From Canis aureus (taxonomy: Eukaryota > Chordata > Mammalia > Carnivora > Canidae): DNA of 64,000 bases. A model generated the notes under the pieces. The model worked only from the letters and a program-made list of their open reading frames with translations, was not told the DNA's origin and ran no database searches. Below are positions 44,091 through 56,540 of this stretch, piece after piece. The position numbers were made by a program, and so were the translations under genes. The DNA lies in assembly GCF_053574225.1 (NCBI RefSeq), contig NC_135622.1:28870052-28934051 (forward strand). Reading direction: 5' to 3'. The first letter of the stretch is position 1. Every line of letters starts with the position of its first letter.

Positions 44091-44199
44091 CCTTCCTTCC
44101 TTCCTTCCTTCCTTCCTTCCTTCCTTCCTTCCTTCCTTCCTTCCTTCTTTCCTTCCTTCCTTCCTTCCTTCCTTCCTTCTTTCCTTCCTTCCTTCCTTT
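44091..44199. repeat. (CTTC)n microsatellite, about 27 units
   Basis: A 109-bp pyrimidine tract with two TTCTTTCC-type interruptions. Long homopurine/homopyrimidine mirror-symmetric DNA can form a triplex and is prone to slippage. The Lys-Glu-Gly-Arg and Phe-Leu-Pro-Ser frames that read through it are artefacts. Confidence 0.99.
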
Positions 44200-45240
44200 C
44201 CAAAATTCTCTTTCTCCTCTGCTTTTCCTCTTGCTTTTCTTTCTGGGTCCCCACCTTCTCTTTTCTCTACTTTTTTTTTTTAAACAATGTACATACATTG
44301 CTTTAAAAAACAAGAAAAGAGTTATTTTTATATTTTTTCTTAAAGAAAAGAACATGAATTAACAGTGGAACTACTCCTTATTATACTAGTCTACAGAAAG
44401 AAAAGAAGGCCAAGGTAAGCAGCAAACAACAGAAACAACGATGATTTTATCATTTTTTTTAGTTGTGGAAGTGACTCGGAGAGGGTTGTACTCCTCCAAG
44501 TGGACGATACATGGTCAGCGTTAGGGTACCCCCAGGAGTGAGGTATATCAGAACACTGGCAGGTGGAAGGAATAAAGAAGCCACAATGCCCAGGGTGGTC
44601 TGAGAGGAGGTGCCACCTGGGGCCCACTGGCCTTCCTGGTGACAGTAGTTATCTGTTCCCTCCAAGTAGGAGAAGCCTGGTTAAGGAGAAACAGTCCAAG
44701 GGTTCTGCTGGGAGAAGTCTTGTCTGCTGATGGAATGGGCCTATCTGCAAACATCACTTCCCTAACCTCCACCCCACAGTTTGGCCTGAAATGAAACCTG
44801 AAATCCCCCTGTTAGGGTTTTGTGAACATGCTCCGAGCCTCTCCTCTGGGAGTGTGCTAACCGCTGGTCCAGAGGCTGAGCTCAGTGACCCAGTGCCCAC
44901 ACTCCACCTCCCCAGTCTTTCCAGGGAATGGCAGAGGCAGGAGGAGGGAAGCAGGGGCGGCAGGGGGGTGGTGGCGGCAGACTGGAAAGGAACCACTAGG
45001 TAATTTTAGGAGTTGGAGCAGACATCAGGTGGCAGGGATCCCTGGGGGAAAACTCAGGGACAAAGGAAATCTAAAGTGGGCTGGACCCAGGCTTGCCTTT
45101 ATCAGGGAAGGGAAAGTAGGTTCTGTCCTTTTCCCCTTTCCTTCTATTCCTGCTATACAAAGTATTTCACTCTCAGCTTCCAGTTTGTCTGGTTCAGTAC
45201 TACTGTGATACTGTGGGAGAGGGGGCCCAGAAACCTGATT

Positions 45241-45243
<3 letters not shown>
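44200..45243. other. Unique noncoding stretch
   Basis: No transposable element recognised. AT-rich until 44350, then mixed. Confidence 0.4.

Positions 45244-45276
<33 letters not shown>
45244..45276. repeat. (TG)n microsatellite
   Basis: About 16 uninterrupted TG units. Confidence 0.98.
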
Positions 45277-45280
<4 letters not shown>

Positions 45281-45362
45281 GGTATGATTTTTATTCATTT
45301 GAATTAGCCTGCTAATAATTTCCAAATCTTTATGGTGATTGATATTATTTTGGTGTGTCTTT

Positions 45363-45475
45363 TTTTTTTAAAGATTTTATTTATTTATTCATGAGATACA
45401 CATAGAGAGAGTCAGAGACATAGGCAGACGGAGAAGCAGGCTCCCTGTGGGGAGCCTGACCTGGGATCACGACCT
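45363..45475 (-). mobile_element. 5'-truncated SINEC_Cf, antisense
   Basis: Antisense: T-tail, 'aaagattttatttatttattcatgag', 'gagagtcagagacataggcag', 'gagaagcaggctccctgtgg', 'cctgacctgggatcacgacc', then it stops. The tRNA-like head is missing. The 10-bp duplication gtgtgtcttt (45353-45362 and 45476-45485) is perfect, so the truncation occurred at insertion and not by later deletion. Confidence 0.92.
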
Positions 45476-48106
45476 GTGTGTCTTTAAAATCCATAGGGAT
45501 ACACCATCTTGGGTCCCACTTAGCACACAGGAGTGGTGAATTCAGTTCACACATGTGGAATGCCCACGGCAGGCCAAGCACAGTGCCCAGCCCAGGGACA
45601 TCTGTGTGGAACAGACCAGATGCATGAATGGCACCTTGGAGGTAATCAAGACCTAACGCCAGGAACCAGCACCTTGACCTTGAACCAGATTCTGTGCCCA
45701 CTTCTCCTTCTGCCCTTAGGCCTCTGTGTATTTTACAGGACCAGAGCTCCGCCCAGATTACCCAACAGCACCACTGTATGGCCCTGGGAGGCCATGGTGC
45801 ACAGATGTAGGAGTCAGGGGGCCTGGCCCTGAGTCTTCTTATTGTGATTTGTCTAAGCCGCTTTTTCCCTGGGTCCTTCTGTCTCTAAAAACCAGCATGA
45901 GTTAAATAAACAAATGAATAGGCCCGAGTCCATTTGCCCTGCCTGCCTCTCTGTGCAGTTTTGAAGTTCAGATGCAATCATATCTTCAAAAGCCCCTGTG
46001 AGCGGGGAGCTACTTTGCAAACCCAAAGGGAAAATAAGAGTGGTATTGGAATGATCAACCTAATAAGCTTCTCATCTCTATGAAAGACACCCTGGATCCC
46101 TTCCTTGGCATGAAAGCCTATGTTTCCTCCACCACAACCCGACTGCATGTGGCACAAAGTTATTGTATCTGAGAATAGATGCGGTGTGGAATAGAGAAGC
46201 GGTTCCTCCTGCTTTACCGACAGGCACCCTCCCCTCATGTGCGCCCCGACCTCTGCCCATGAGAATTTTTAGCAGAACATTAGATTAGGTATGCCAAACA
46301 TGTTCTAGCCTTGATTATGAAGATTATACACATACAAACCCCCAAAGATAAATGTTATTTAATTGGATAAACAACCTTTGTGTAGTTTTTCCTCTCTGTT
46401 TTATTTCAAGGTACTGCTGACATGGTTAACGGGGCAATTTTTGAGATGATTTTTGAGTCTGCCTCGGTGTGAAAGGCTTCATCCTGGCGCGTCCTAGTAG
46501 TCACCTGGACGGGCTGTGGAATGGGTAAATGAAAGAATGAGTTAATACATGCATATTCAGGGATGACCATGAAAAGGCAAGCCCCCAGGATGATGTTGAT
46601 TGCAAGGTAGGGTTAGAGAGCCTGGTAGAGGTATAGTCTGATGCTTCCACCAGGGCCATCTTCCCACCCTGCCCCCTTGAGTGAGTCCTCTTCATGACTT
46701 TCCAGGAGCAAGTCCCTCTCCTCTCCTGAGTGCACCCTACCACGATGGAACAAGCCTGATCCATCCTCTATTCTCACCATGGGGCAGGTGGACTAGGCCC
46801 CTCCATAAAGTGCTCTGTCTTTTTAACAGAGGGAAGCCTGAGGCTCACCAACACGCGTAGTGGAAGTGATGAGGTCTCTCCAGGCCCGCTGATGTTTTGC
46901 TTTCAGCATACACTCAAACACCCAGTACTGAACACAGCTTCCTCTTTGCCCCAGAAGATCTCGTGTGCAGGAGATGGCGAGCCACTTCTCTCACACGGGC
47001 CCTCCGCCCAGGGGGAGACACATGCTTCTCCGCCCAGGGGGCTTGGTGCTGGCCAGGCAGGGTCAGCCAGCCACAGAGTCTGTCCCGGAGAAGCCTCAGT
47101 CCAGCCAGACACATGGAGATACAGACCGAAAGCCTCTGTGGAAGGGGCTCCGTGGGTTGCGGAATGGTTCCCGCAAAGACCAAGGCTCCACTGGCATCTG
47201 CAGCAGGTTAACCATACCTCTGCCAGCTTGCTTCTCTCTAAACAAAGATAATAAGCCAGATGCTCTTCATCTGGCTCGGGGTGGGGCGTGGGGTGGGGGG
47301 AAATTTTCTAATTGACACAGCACACCCAGGACTGCACCTCAGCAAACGGTAGTTGGCAACTTTCTTCATCTCACTATGCCAGTCATTTTGTGTCAACCCC
47401 GCGACTGCAGCTGGGTCCTGAGCTCATGCTACCTGACCAGCTACATCCATCCACCACTCATAAGCCATTCAGGGGATTCTCACCTGGTGCCAACTCTGCA
47501 CCAAAAGCTGCTCTGGGAGGGGACTCAGGGATGCCCTGCCCTCTTGCCCCAAGAGCCTGAAGGAGCCAGTCTAGACACGTGGGACCTGGGAACCACACAA
47601 GGGAGGCCTGAAGCCCAGATGCCTACAGGTTGCCTGGTGACAAGGTCCATCCTCCCAAGGAGAAGTAGAAGGAGGTGCTCTCGACCCACAGAGTGACATT
47701 TGAACTTCCATTACATGTGGGGTGGTAGCGGCTAGAGAGAGAACAGCTCTCACCATCTCCACCAACTCCTGAGTCACAGTGGCCAGCAGGGGCCAGACTC
47801 TGGCCACCTCCCCAAAAGGCACATAATAAGGTTGGGGAAACCGCATCCCAAGAATCGAGGTGAATCTGGGTCTGAGGACAAGAATACGCTCTTCACTTAT
47901 CCCTGGCAAAAAAGCAAATCCAGATGCTTGGTACAATCATGATGCTGTGCCTCTAAATGAATTCGAATGAAAAACGGCAAGGGATTCCAAGTTACTTCTT
48001 GGAAGTAAATTGTGGGCAAATACCATTTGCTAAAGCCTGGAAAGCAAGTTTCCTTTGGTTTGTGTTTTCAAATGCTTTGACAATGTGGTTTGTTTCTCTC
48101 CAAGAA

Positions 48107-48133
48107 AAAAAAGAAAGAAAGAAAAAAAAAAAG
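48107..48133. repeat. GAAA-rich purine tract
   Basis: AAAAAAAAGAAAGAAAGAAA followed by an A-run. No retroelement body is recognisable next to it. Confidence 0.8.
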
Positions 48134-51067
48134 TAAATAAAGGCTGACAACTGAGTGAGATCACAGCCAAGTATTCTAAGAGCCCACAGTCACCTAGGGC
48201 AAGGCGGTTGGCGAGCGAGGACAGAAATCCAATAGGGACATGAGGTCCATCCCGAAGGCATCAACTCCAATGCTCGTTCGGATGAAGAAAATCTACATTT
48301 CAGAATGGGACGGATGTTGCCATCTTTCTGAGAGGAAATGTAAATGAGGATGTTTTTAAGGATTATTTCCACCAAACGGAAATGCTGGTGCTTGCTCACT
48401 CACTCGCCAAGTGAGGATCGCTGCTGTTGTTCTCGACGAGGAGCGTTAGGGCTCATCCCCTAGCAACGGGCAGCAGCAGAGAGAAGGTTCTGTGAGGGGT
48501 GTCGCCTCCCAGACGCCGTGGGGACTGTGTCAACAGCAAAGGCCGCCACGGAGGGAGAAACTAGGGAGGCAGAGCGCGCATTGCCTCACTGGCTCCTTGT
48601 CCCTGCCCGTGGCCGTGGGCAGGTGGGCAGGAGGTCCCGGCAAGCTGGGAAGTCCCTCTGATTTGCTGAAATGGAAGACTTCACATTTTAGCTTGCAGGC
48701 TAGCCTGGCCATTCTGGAGCAGTTCCATCAGAAGTGCTGGGGCCCTGCATCGTGACTCTTTTTCTCTACTTGTCCTTCTCCAAACCAGCCCCTAAAGCTG
48801 TCCCTGGGACCTCTGTGTGCTGGCTCCGAACCTCAGCCTGGTGCTCCAAGAAGCTGATAGAACGGGCCCTTTCAGAATCTAGAAGTGGAGCTCCCTGGCG
48901 CCCAAGGGAGAAAGAAACTTCTCCTCCTCGGAGAGCAGCTTTCCTGTTCTTCGTGCCCTCGTTTTTGTGACTTCTCAGATGAATGCCATGGCACAGGCAA
49001 GAAGAGAGCTCCCAATAAACGAAATCCAGGGGCTCTGGGTTTATAGAATAAATCGAGGTTGCCTTCTCCCACGAAGAAGACAGTTGCAGAGCAGGGGACA
49101 GGTTACAATCATTACCGTCCCCGGCCTGTTCCCCGGGGCCCCTGTGCTGCTTCCTTTTCTAGCTGCTCTGTCAGAGCCCGGGTGGGGATTTCCTCTGGCC
49201 TGGCTCTCCTGGGGTTGAACGGCAACCTATGTGGGCAGATTTTAATGCTCCATTTTTTTTTTGTCATCTTGTTTAATTTTTCTGTCATCACAATAAGTTT
49301 GCTGCTTCATTTTTTTTTTTTTTAACAAAATGATTCACAATGAAAGAGTTGGGTTTGGGGAGAAACCCTTTTCTTTAAAACAAACTATAGAAAGTAACTT
49401 GATGAATAGTGCAGTTTTAGAAAACATTTGTTTCTGTAACCCTTTGAAAACAACGTTGCCAGCTGCACTATCCCAAGATACCCCTTGAGGTCCACAGGGT
49501 GTGAATGAAGGTGGAAGCGCGGTAGGGAACAGAGTTTCCCATTTGAATATACATTTTTGTCACATCATACCAACAACCATTTCCCTTTCTGAGAGATCTG
49601 CACAGTCCCCTGCATGAGGTTCTGTGGTTCAGGGGTGGTGTTGGCTACAGTGTGGTGATTTCACTTGGGGCTGCTACAGCCTGTCTTCGGCTTCGTTTGT
49701 CTTAGGGCTTAATTTCCACTCCCAAAAGATGAGGCAAAATGGAAAGTGACATTCGGAAAGGAGTGGACGAGTGTCTGATACAGTCGCCAAACCTCGTTCT
49801 TGTGATAGTGAAGTGGTGGTGATTCACTTACCTACCTCTCGGTAAAATGTAAAGCACCACTTCTTGGTTGCTAAACCAACAGACCAAACCTACTGACCCC
49901 TGGCCCTGGCTGAAGGTACCCGAGGGCGGGTGTTTATCCAAGATCTTGCTCGGCTCCTTTGATATGACTTCTATCGAGGCAGCTAGAATCGTGGTAAAGC
50001 GTTCGGTGTCGCTCTGGGTTTTCCTCACCGTTGACAATTTTAAGTGTGAAGGGAAGGAAAGCCCGTCTTATCAGAATGTTCTTTCCAAGACAAGTCTCCG
50101 TGAAGAAGTGGGCTAAAGGACTCGGACCCTTCTCTATTTCAGGAAACACTGTGCTTATCAATAACTCTCCCTGGGTGCTCTGTTCACTGTGGTTTGTTCG
50201 CCTCTGTCACCATCCTTGTGACGAGGTGTGAAAGTGGGCTTATATTCCACTTGTCACCCGAGGCTCCACTTTCTGTTTAGTAGATCTTAGGTAAGGAAGT
50301 GAGAGGACATGAGGAGGATTTGTGTGCAGTAAATAAGCATTAAGTCTTTTCAGATTTCTGGGCTGGAATTTAGCAAAACAAGGTCTGCTCACAAAAGCGG
50401 TGACTTCTAAACCAAGTATAGACTAGAGATAAATCTGACAACCCCTGACATCTTTAAATGTCAAATCCACCACACATCACAGATGACATCGTACCTAATG
50501 ATCGAACTCCCTTTAAAATATATTCATGTAAATACATTTTTGTGAAACCACAAGCTGTTTCTCTCAGTTTTGTTTTCAGCTGGCTTTGATAAAAAGATTG
50601 GTTGGCATCCTACAGCTAATTAAACAGCTTTTAAGCCAACATCAATGAAAAGTTTTAGACTCAGAAACATACTCTGCTCTTCATAGTCCAAGGGTATCCA
50701 CAATGCTTTTTACTTGTGCTAACAGACCCTGTCAGAGGAGAATTCTTTAGCTGTAGCCTGAGTTGAGGACCAAAATTATCCTGTTCTCGATGGTCTGTTC
50801 TGCCTTTTTGTTCACTCTCTGTGCCAGCAACACGGTGCACTAGATTCACACCAGCAAGACATGCAATTCCTGTTTCTGTGTTCACTTAGAGACAATGGTG
50901 TTTAATATATTTTAGATTTCTTACTCGTGTAACACATTTCAGTTTGTGACTCAAAGCTATTTGTGTTTGCTTTGTGAAAAATAGAAAATAAAATGTGAGA
51001 GACACTTATTTCTAGGTCAAGAGTTCTGAGTTACCAGGCTTCTCTCATCCTTGTCTGTGTAGCTTTT

Positions 51068-51089
51068 TCTTCTTCTTCTTCTTCTTCTT
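51068..51089. repeat. (CTT)n microsatellite, about 7 units
   Basis: Short trinucleotide array. Confidence 0.95.
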
Positions 51090-54000
51090 TCCCCCAGTTG
51101 CAGTTATTTCTAGATTCTGGAAAACTATTACTTACTTTAAAAAAAAAAATTAAAAGCCTGGTGTTCTAATTTTACAGCTGAACCTTCCCTAACCCTCAAA
51201 GCCAGTTTGCTTTACCAAAGTGTCATCATTTCATACATGATAGATGGCTTCAAATAAAAGGTCTGTCTAGTAAATGGGGGTGGGGGGGTAATGATTTCAC
51301 TTCCACTTGGGAATACCTCTGGAGATCATATGGGTGTTTTAAAATCTTGCTGTTAACAAATGCATTTTGTGAAAAGGAAAAAAAAAAAAAGGAAGAACAG
51401 GTTAGCTGATTGCCTGTGCAGTAATTAGGCTGCAAACTATTTTTAATATGGAAGAGTTCACATTTTGATTTATCCACTTGCAAAAGCAAAGTGGGGGATT
51501 TCTTTCTTTAATGCTGTGATTGTTTCTCCAATGAAAGCTTCTATACGGTGCCCCTCCGCTCTTAAGAAATTCCCGGGTTGCAGAGAGAGTCGAGGGCGAA
51601 CCTGAATCTGTTCCGTGAGCACGGCCTTTTTAGTTGTGGTAAAAACAGAGTCAAAATGACAGCCGTCATGAAGAAAGTGCTTCAGGACCATGTCATGTTT
51701 CACTCTTTCCAGATGACTAAAATCGCCATCATTTCCCAGGTCTGACATCGGGGGCAGGGGCTGCGTGTGGTTTAAAGAGAGTGGGCAAGTATTAGCTAAG
51801 GTCAGGCTTTTCCTGCCTGTGAGCATTCGATGATGCTGGCTGAGGGTAAGGGCAGAGATTCTAGGGTAAATTCCTCAGACAGAAAAATCTCTGAAGGTCA
51901 CAAATTCAGGTGCTTACCCCAGCCTTCTCATTCCCTGTCCCAATTAAATTGTCGTGTTCCCTCAAGGGATCTTGGTTTGTTTGTTCTTAAATGCTCTCGT
52001 CTTGCTTCAGCCAGGCTATTTGCTTTAAAGCACCAAGCGCTGAAAGACTTGGAACAGAAAAACATAAAGTGTCAAGTCTGAATCACATGTTTTAGGTCTG
52101 GAGTGAAGCGACGTAACCCATGACCTTGCCAGAAGATATTATTACCCTGATCCTGTCCTGGGTTCAAGCTCCCCAAAAGCAATGCCTGCCTCTCACCAAG
52201 AAGCTTGTAAAGTGTCCACAAATGTGTCCAGTGATTTAAAATTCCTCATGCTAAACTTTTGTCAGCCAGGATATAGTCTCAGTGTCCTTCTGAGTTTTGT
52301 GATTTCTTCTTTTTAGTTCTTTTTACTGTTTATTTGTTGGTCGATGATTTAGGAAGAAATCCACTTTCAGAAGAAATAATGACTTGCTTTCTGCTGTGGG
52401 TGTTTCCTTTCTTTACTACTTAAAGAATTTTCAAGTTTGAAGAGATTGTGAGAATACAAATGGGTGCAAAGAAGGTGGAGAAAAGGAGTGAACTAACTTT
52501 TCAGTTGTTTGAAATGAGGGGGATCCGGGGCTCAATCTACTGGTGTTTTTCCAATGGTGTCTCAATTTAATTAGCCAAAGCACTGAGTAGCATTTCTTTC
52601 TAATATAGATGTTACAAACAGCTTAGCTTTTTCTAAATATAAATAGCCAGGACTAATGCTCTCAGGATTGCCTGAAAAAATTTAGAAATGTCTGCAGGCT
52701 GTTGTGAACAGTTCTGTCTCTTTATGGAGAGTTGTTTGGGCTTTTTAGAAACTCATTAATTTGATTGTAAGCGTCTGAGTGTTATCAGGAAAAGAAGCTT
52801 TAGAAAATGGTTTCAGAATGTGTCATTTTCTCCTTGGTTTAATCTGAGATGGTGTGTGGGCATGCTGGTATTTTAAAAGGCTAAAAATGGTGTACATATT
52901 GCTGTGCCTTCAAATACGAGGTAGGATTGCAAACAGAAGTTTTCTTCAGTCTTCTCTCTGACATTCTGCTTTTCTTCCAAGTAGTGATTCTCGAATTTTT
53001 AGCAAGGATTCTTTCATTCTTTTTTCATTTTCAATTTGTTGTTGTAAATCAGCAAAAACAAAATTTAAAAAGCCAAGTCAGTTTTCTATTATTTTGATCT
53101 CAATATTTAATGTTTCATAAAATTAAAACCCTATGTTTTCATTTTAACTAGTTTCATTATTTTTTTTATGAAATGATTTGTGGTATAAGACTGCCATTTG
53201 GTTTCAATATTAATATATAAGATGAACTACGTGGGCGTCATTTATTTTCAGTAGTAAATAACTGCTTAACCGATTATTTTACCTTAGCAAAATTCAATCG
53301 ATTCCTTTAGGATTTTGCTCTGCATATTCAGACAATATTTGATGTGTGTGTGTGTAAAATAAAAATGACATGTTGCCTCATTAAAAGCAAGTTTATGGTG
53401 TAATGCTGATCAGAATTAGGGAATGTCATGTAGTTGGTTTCAAAATCCAATCAGTGGGTTAATCATTAATTATTCTTTTTTTCCAGGAAAGTCTGATTTG
53501 GTTGTTTCAAATTTGGATTTACTAGAATTCTTTTTTTTTTTTTAATCTTTTATGTGTGTGTCATTTTAACCTTAAAAGGGGTTAATTTAGCAAGAATAGA
53601 TACCTTTTCTGTTTGTATTGTGGCTTGTTCAATTTCTCATAAACTGTATTTGGTAGCTCAAATGTTGAAAGCAGTTTGGGAACAAAATGTCTGCTTAAAC
53701 CATGACAAAATTGGCCACAATTTGCCGATTGGGCTGATAACAAAAGCCAGCAACACAAAATAGGTAGAAAAACAGTTTGTTCGGTGATGTGAGACCACTG
53801 AAGGTCTTTTTGCATGTTATTTTTTTTTTTTTTCATTCTGATGTTTATGTTGTGCTGGAAGTATGTGAAGAGAAGTTTTTGCTCACCCATAGATTTTGAT
53901 TTAACCATTTCATCTAGTGAATTTCTTTTAAAACCCCAGAAAACAAAGCTTGCTCACCTGGCATCTGAGACACACATCTGAATTGAAATCTAGCTTTTGC

Positions 54001-54711
54001 CCCTAGACCCCATGTCTCATCCAGGCTCCACCTGGTCATAAATGTCTCAAAGCTGAGAATTTGATCTTTGAAGGCAGCACTTAAATGGCATTGTTTCAGG
54101 CCTGCAACATTAAATGGTGTGGCTCTTACTCCTTTTTTTTTTTTTTTTCAAGAGTCAAACAAAAATCACTGTTTGTAATTTAAAAAAAGCTCTCTACCCG
54201 AGCATGCAGTTGAGAAAAATTTCAGCCATCAGTTGGACACACAGACTCTCAAATTATCTTCTCAGACTGTACAGAAATGTTAATGTTTGACACGAGACAA
54301 TACATTTTTTCAAGTGATAAAAGGAGACAGCAGTACAGTCTCTGATCTCCGTTGTTTTGACTTCTGCCTCGACTGTGTGTGTGTGTGGTGGGGGGGTGGT
54401 CTTATTTTTTTGTCTTAAAAATCAGATACTCCTGGGCAATAATTAGGATGAGGTTTATGTTTCTACTTATCTAATCTTTGTTTTCACAAATAAATACAAA
54501 TAACTCAAACTGAAACTTGATGGCTTTGGTGATAATAAAATAGCAGCCACGGGGAAATTTTCTTCATTTTAATGTTCTTTCACAACCCACATTCAGTTTC
54601 GGTAGGAAAATTATTAACCTTTCAACAGCCTGCTAAGACATGGGTTCCTAATACACTCTTGAGGATGATTTGCAGGTTTTGGTTCTATTTTGAGATTTTG
54701 TTGTACAGTTT

Positions 54712-54780
54712 TTTCTTTTTCTTTCTTTCTGTCTTTCTTTTTCTTTTCTTTCTTTCTTCTTCTTCTTTTTTTTTTTTTAA
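54712..54780. repeat. TTTC-rich pyrimidine tract
   Basis: Interrupted (TTTC)n and (TTC)n array of about 70 bp ending in a T-run. Both the lysine-rich and the phenylalanine/serine-rich frames across it are artefacts. Confidence 0.92.
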
Positions 54781-56364
54781 GACCAAGGGCTTTCTTTGAC
54801 AGCGATAGCAATGACTTGAAATCCTCTTGATTGATATCTTTTCAACGCGTGCATATTTTACAGTGTTTGTATTTATTTTTGATCACGGGGAGGGAGGGCT
54901 CCTATTTCCTGTTCTCCTACTGTCTGGTGCTGTGAAAGAGGAAATGTTCTTTAGTGTCTCTGGTTTTCCTCCTTCTAATCCTTGAGTGGATACTGTGAGT
55001 CCCATACCCCTCTTTTTAAAAATCCACTTGGGCTACGTTTCGGCGAGGGCCGGTGACTCTGGGTTAAGCATCTGGCCTGCCTCCTGCTGCCTGACTTGGA
55101 GTGGCCTCGAGTCAGTGTCCATGGAACCAAAGCAGGTCAGGCCAGTTCGGGCTTGCGGTCCAGAAGGGCTGCAGGTAGGGCCCGGCGTGGGGGCGCCTCT
55201 CTAGCTGGCTGCTGCCAGGCTTGCACCTTGGGAGGGGGCGTGCGGGGAGTTGCTCGTGACCTGGCAACTCCTGTGTCTTCACCTGAAACACACAGGAGGG
55301 CAGAGCGTGGGACAGGAGAGGCAGCCGGTGCGTGGGACAATCTCGAATGGCAGTTTCCATTTTAGGTGTCTCCTCCAAGTCTGGCTGGCGTGGCCACACC
55401 TGCAGAGAGGGCCCTGAATGGGACGTGGTCCCACCGCATGCCCTGCCCTGCGTCTGGCGAGGCTGTGCCTCGGCGTGACTCATAGTCCCTTTCTTTACTC
55501 TGCCGCCTCCAGCCTTGTAAGTCCTCACCTCCCCCTCCTCGGGGTCCCCCCTGCCCTTTCCCACCGCCCCTACTACGGGGACAGTGGAAACTGAGGAATG
55601 TCGTGGTATCTGTGTGCACCTCCATCTCTGCCACTTTCAGTGTCGTAGCCTGGGTTTGTCTTCCTCCTCCTCCTCCTCTTTCTTCTTCTTTTCTTACTTC
55701 CTGTATGAGGTTAGTTTTTTTTTAAAATAATAAACCTTTTTAATGTTTTTTTTGGGGGAAGGGTAGCTGGTTGTATGTTGCCGCCTACCTGTCCGCCCGT
55801 GGGCCTGGTGCAGGTGCCCACCACCAGCGTGTTGTCGGCGTGAGCAGAGCTTGGAAGCACAGTGGGCTTTGCCCCCACTTCTCCTTCCAGGGTGGTGGTG
55901 AGGAGGGTCAAGCTGGTGAAAACAGCTCCTACTCTTTTATTGGGGAGAAATATCCCCAGATGTCAGGGCAGGTCAGGGAGCGGGCAGGTTGGCTGGAAGA
56001 GAAAAGGATGAGCCGGGGCAGTGACTCAAGCCGATTTAGTATCCCACAGTGCTCAGCCCATGCTGTGCAGATGAGCAGCATCCAGAAAAAGAGATTAAGA
56101 GACCCATCATGTCAACATTTCTCCCCAAGTCACCCCGAGAACTTGTTGAAAGTCTCAGATGGCCTCTGCTGGCTCTTTCCTGCCACTGTGGGGACCTCAG
56201 GAGAGAACCATCTGGTGAGGGACTTGCAAACAGTTAACTAAACAGAGAACATCAGTATGTGGTCAACCTGTGGTGACCCACAGTCACCAGGGACCAAGCC
56301 CATGGCCCAATGTCCGAGAGCTTCACTGGGTCTTCTGAACTTCAGTCACCACTGGTGATTCTTG

Positions 56365-56540
56365 GGTGTGCACCTGACCCACCCGGGGGCTTATGAAAAC
56401 AGACATTCCTGGGCGCCACGGCCAGCATTTCCAGTCTAGAAGATCTGAGAAAGGGCCTGGGAATTTGTATTTCTGACACATTCTCATGTGGTGTGATGCT
56501 GCTGGCTCAGAGGCCAGTGTTGAGAAGCCCTGGTGAGGGC
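56365..56540. mobile_element. hAT-Charlie-type DNA transposon (MER5-like)
   Basis: 'acctgacccacccgggggcttatgaaaacagacattcctgggcgcc', 'ccagtctagaagatctgagaaagggcctgggaatttgtatttctgac' and 'gccagtgttgagaagccctggt' match the MER5-type pattern (gaatcacctggggagctt ... cctgggcccc ... aatctctggg ... tgagaaccactg). Non-autonomous and diverged; edges approximate. Confidence 0.65.

Larger units (their letters stand above)
45486..56364. other. Transposon-poor 10.9-kb block
   Basis: I recognise no SINE, LINE, LTR or DNA transposon in this block, while the rest of the window has one every 1-2 kb. Simple tracts only: GAAA-rich at 48107-48133, (CTT)n at 51068-51089, T-runs near 53531, 53820 and 54131, TTTC-rich at 54712-54780, (TCC/TTC) at 55663-55693. 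48190-48600 keeps about 21 CpGs. 50300-54600 is AT-rich. No exon or known protein is recognisable in any frame. Very diverged fossils could have been missed. Confidence 0.5.

Noticed and set aside
44009..44362. Repetitive Lys-Glu-Gly-Arg and Phe-Leu-Pro-Ser proteins
   Set aside because: Pure translation of the (CTTC)n microsatellite on the two strands.
47782..47794. CTCF core-like GCCAGCAGGGGCC
   Set aside because: One mismatch in a short core and nothing else around it; such matches are frequent by chance.
53463..53545. Possible splice acceptor 'tctttttttccag' and following exon
   Set aside because: The frame closes quickly and no donor or protein signal follows.
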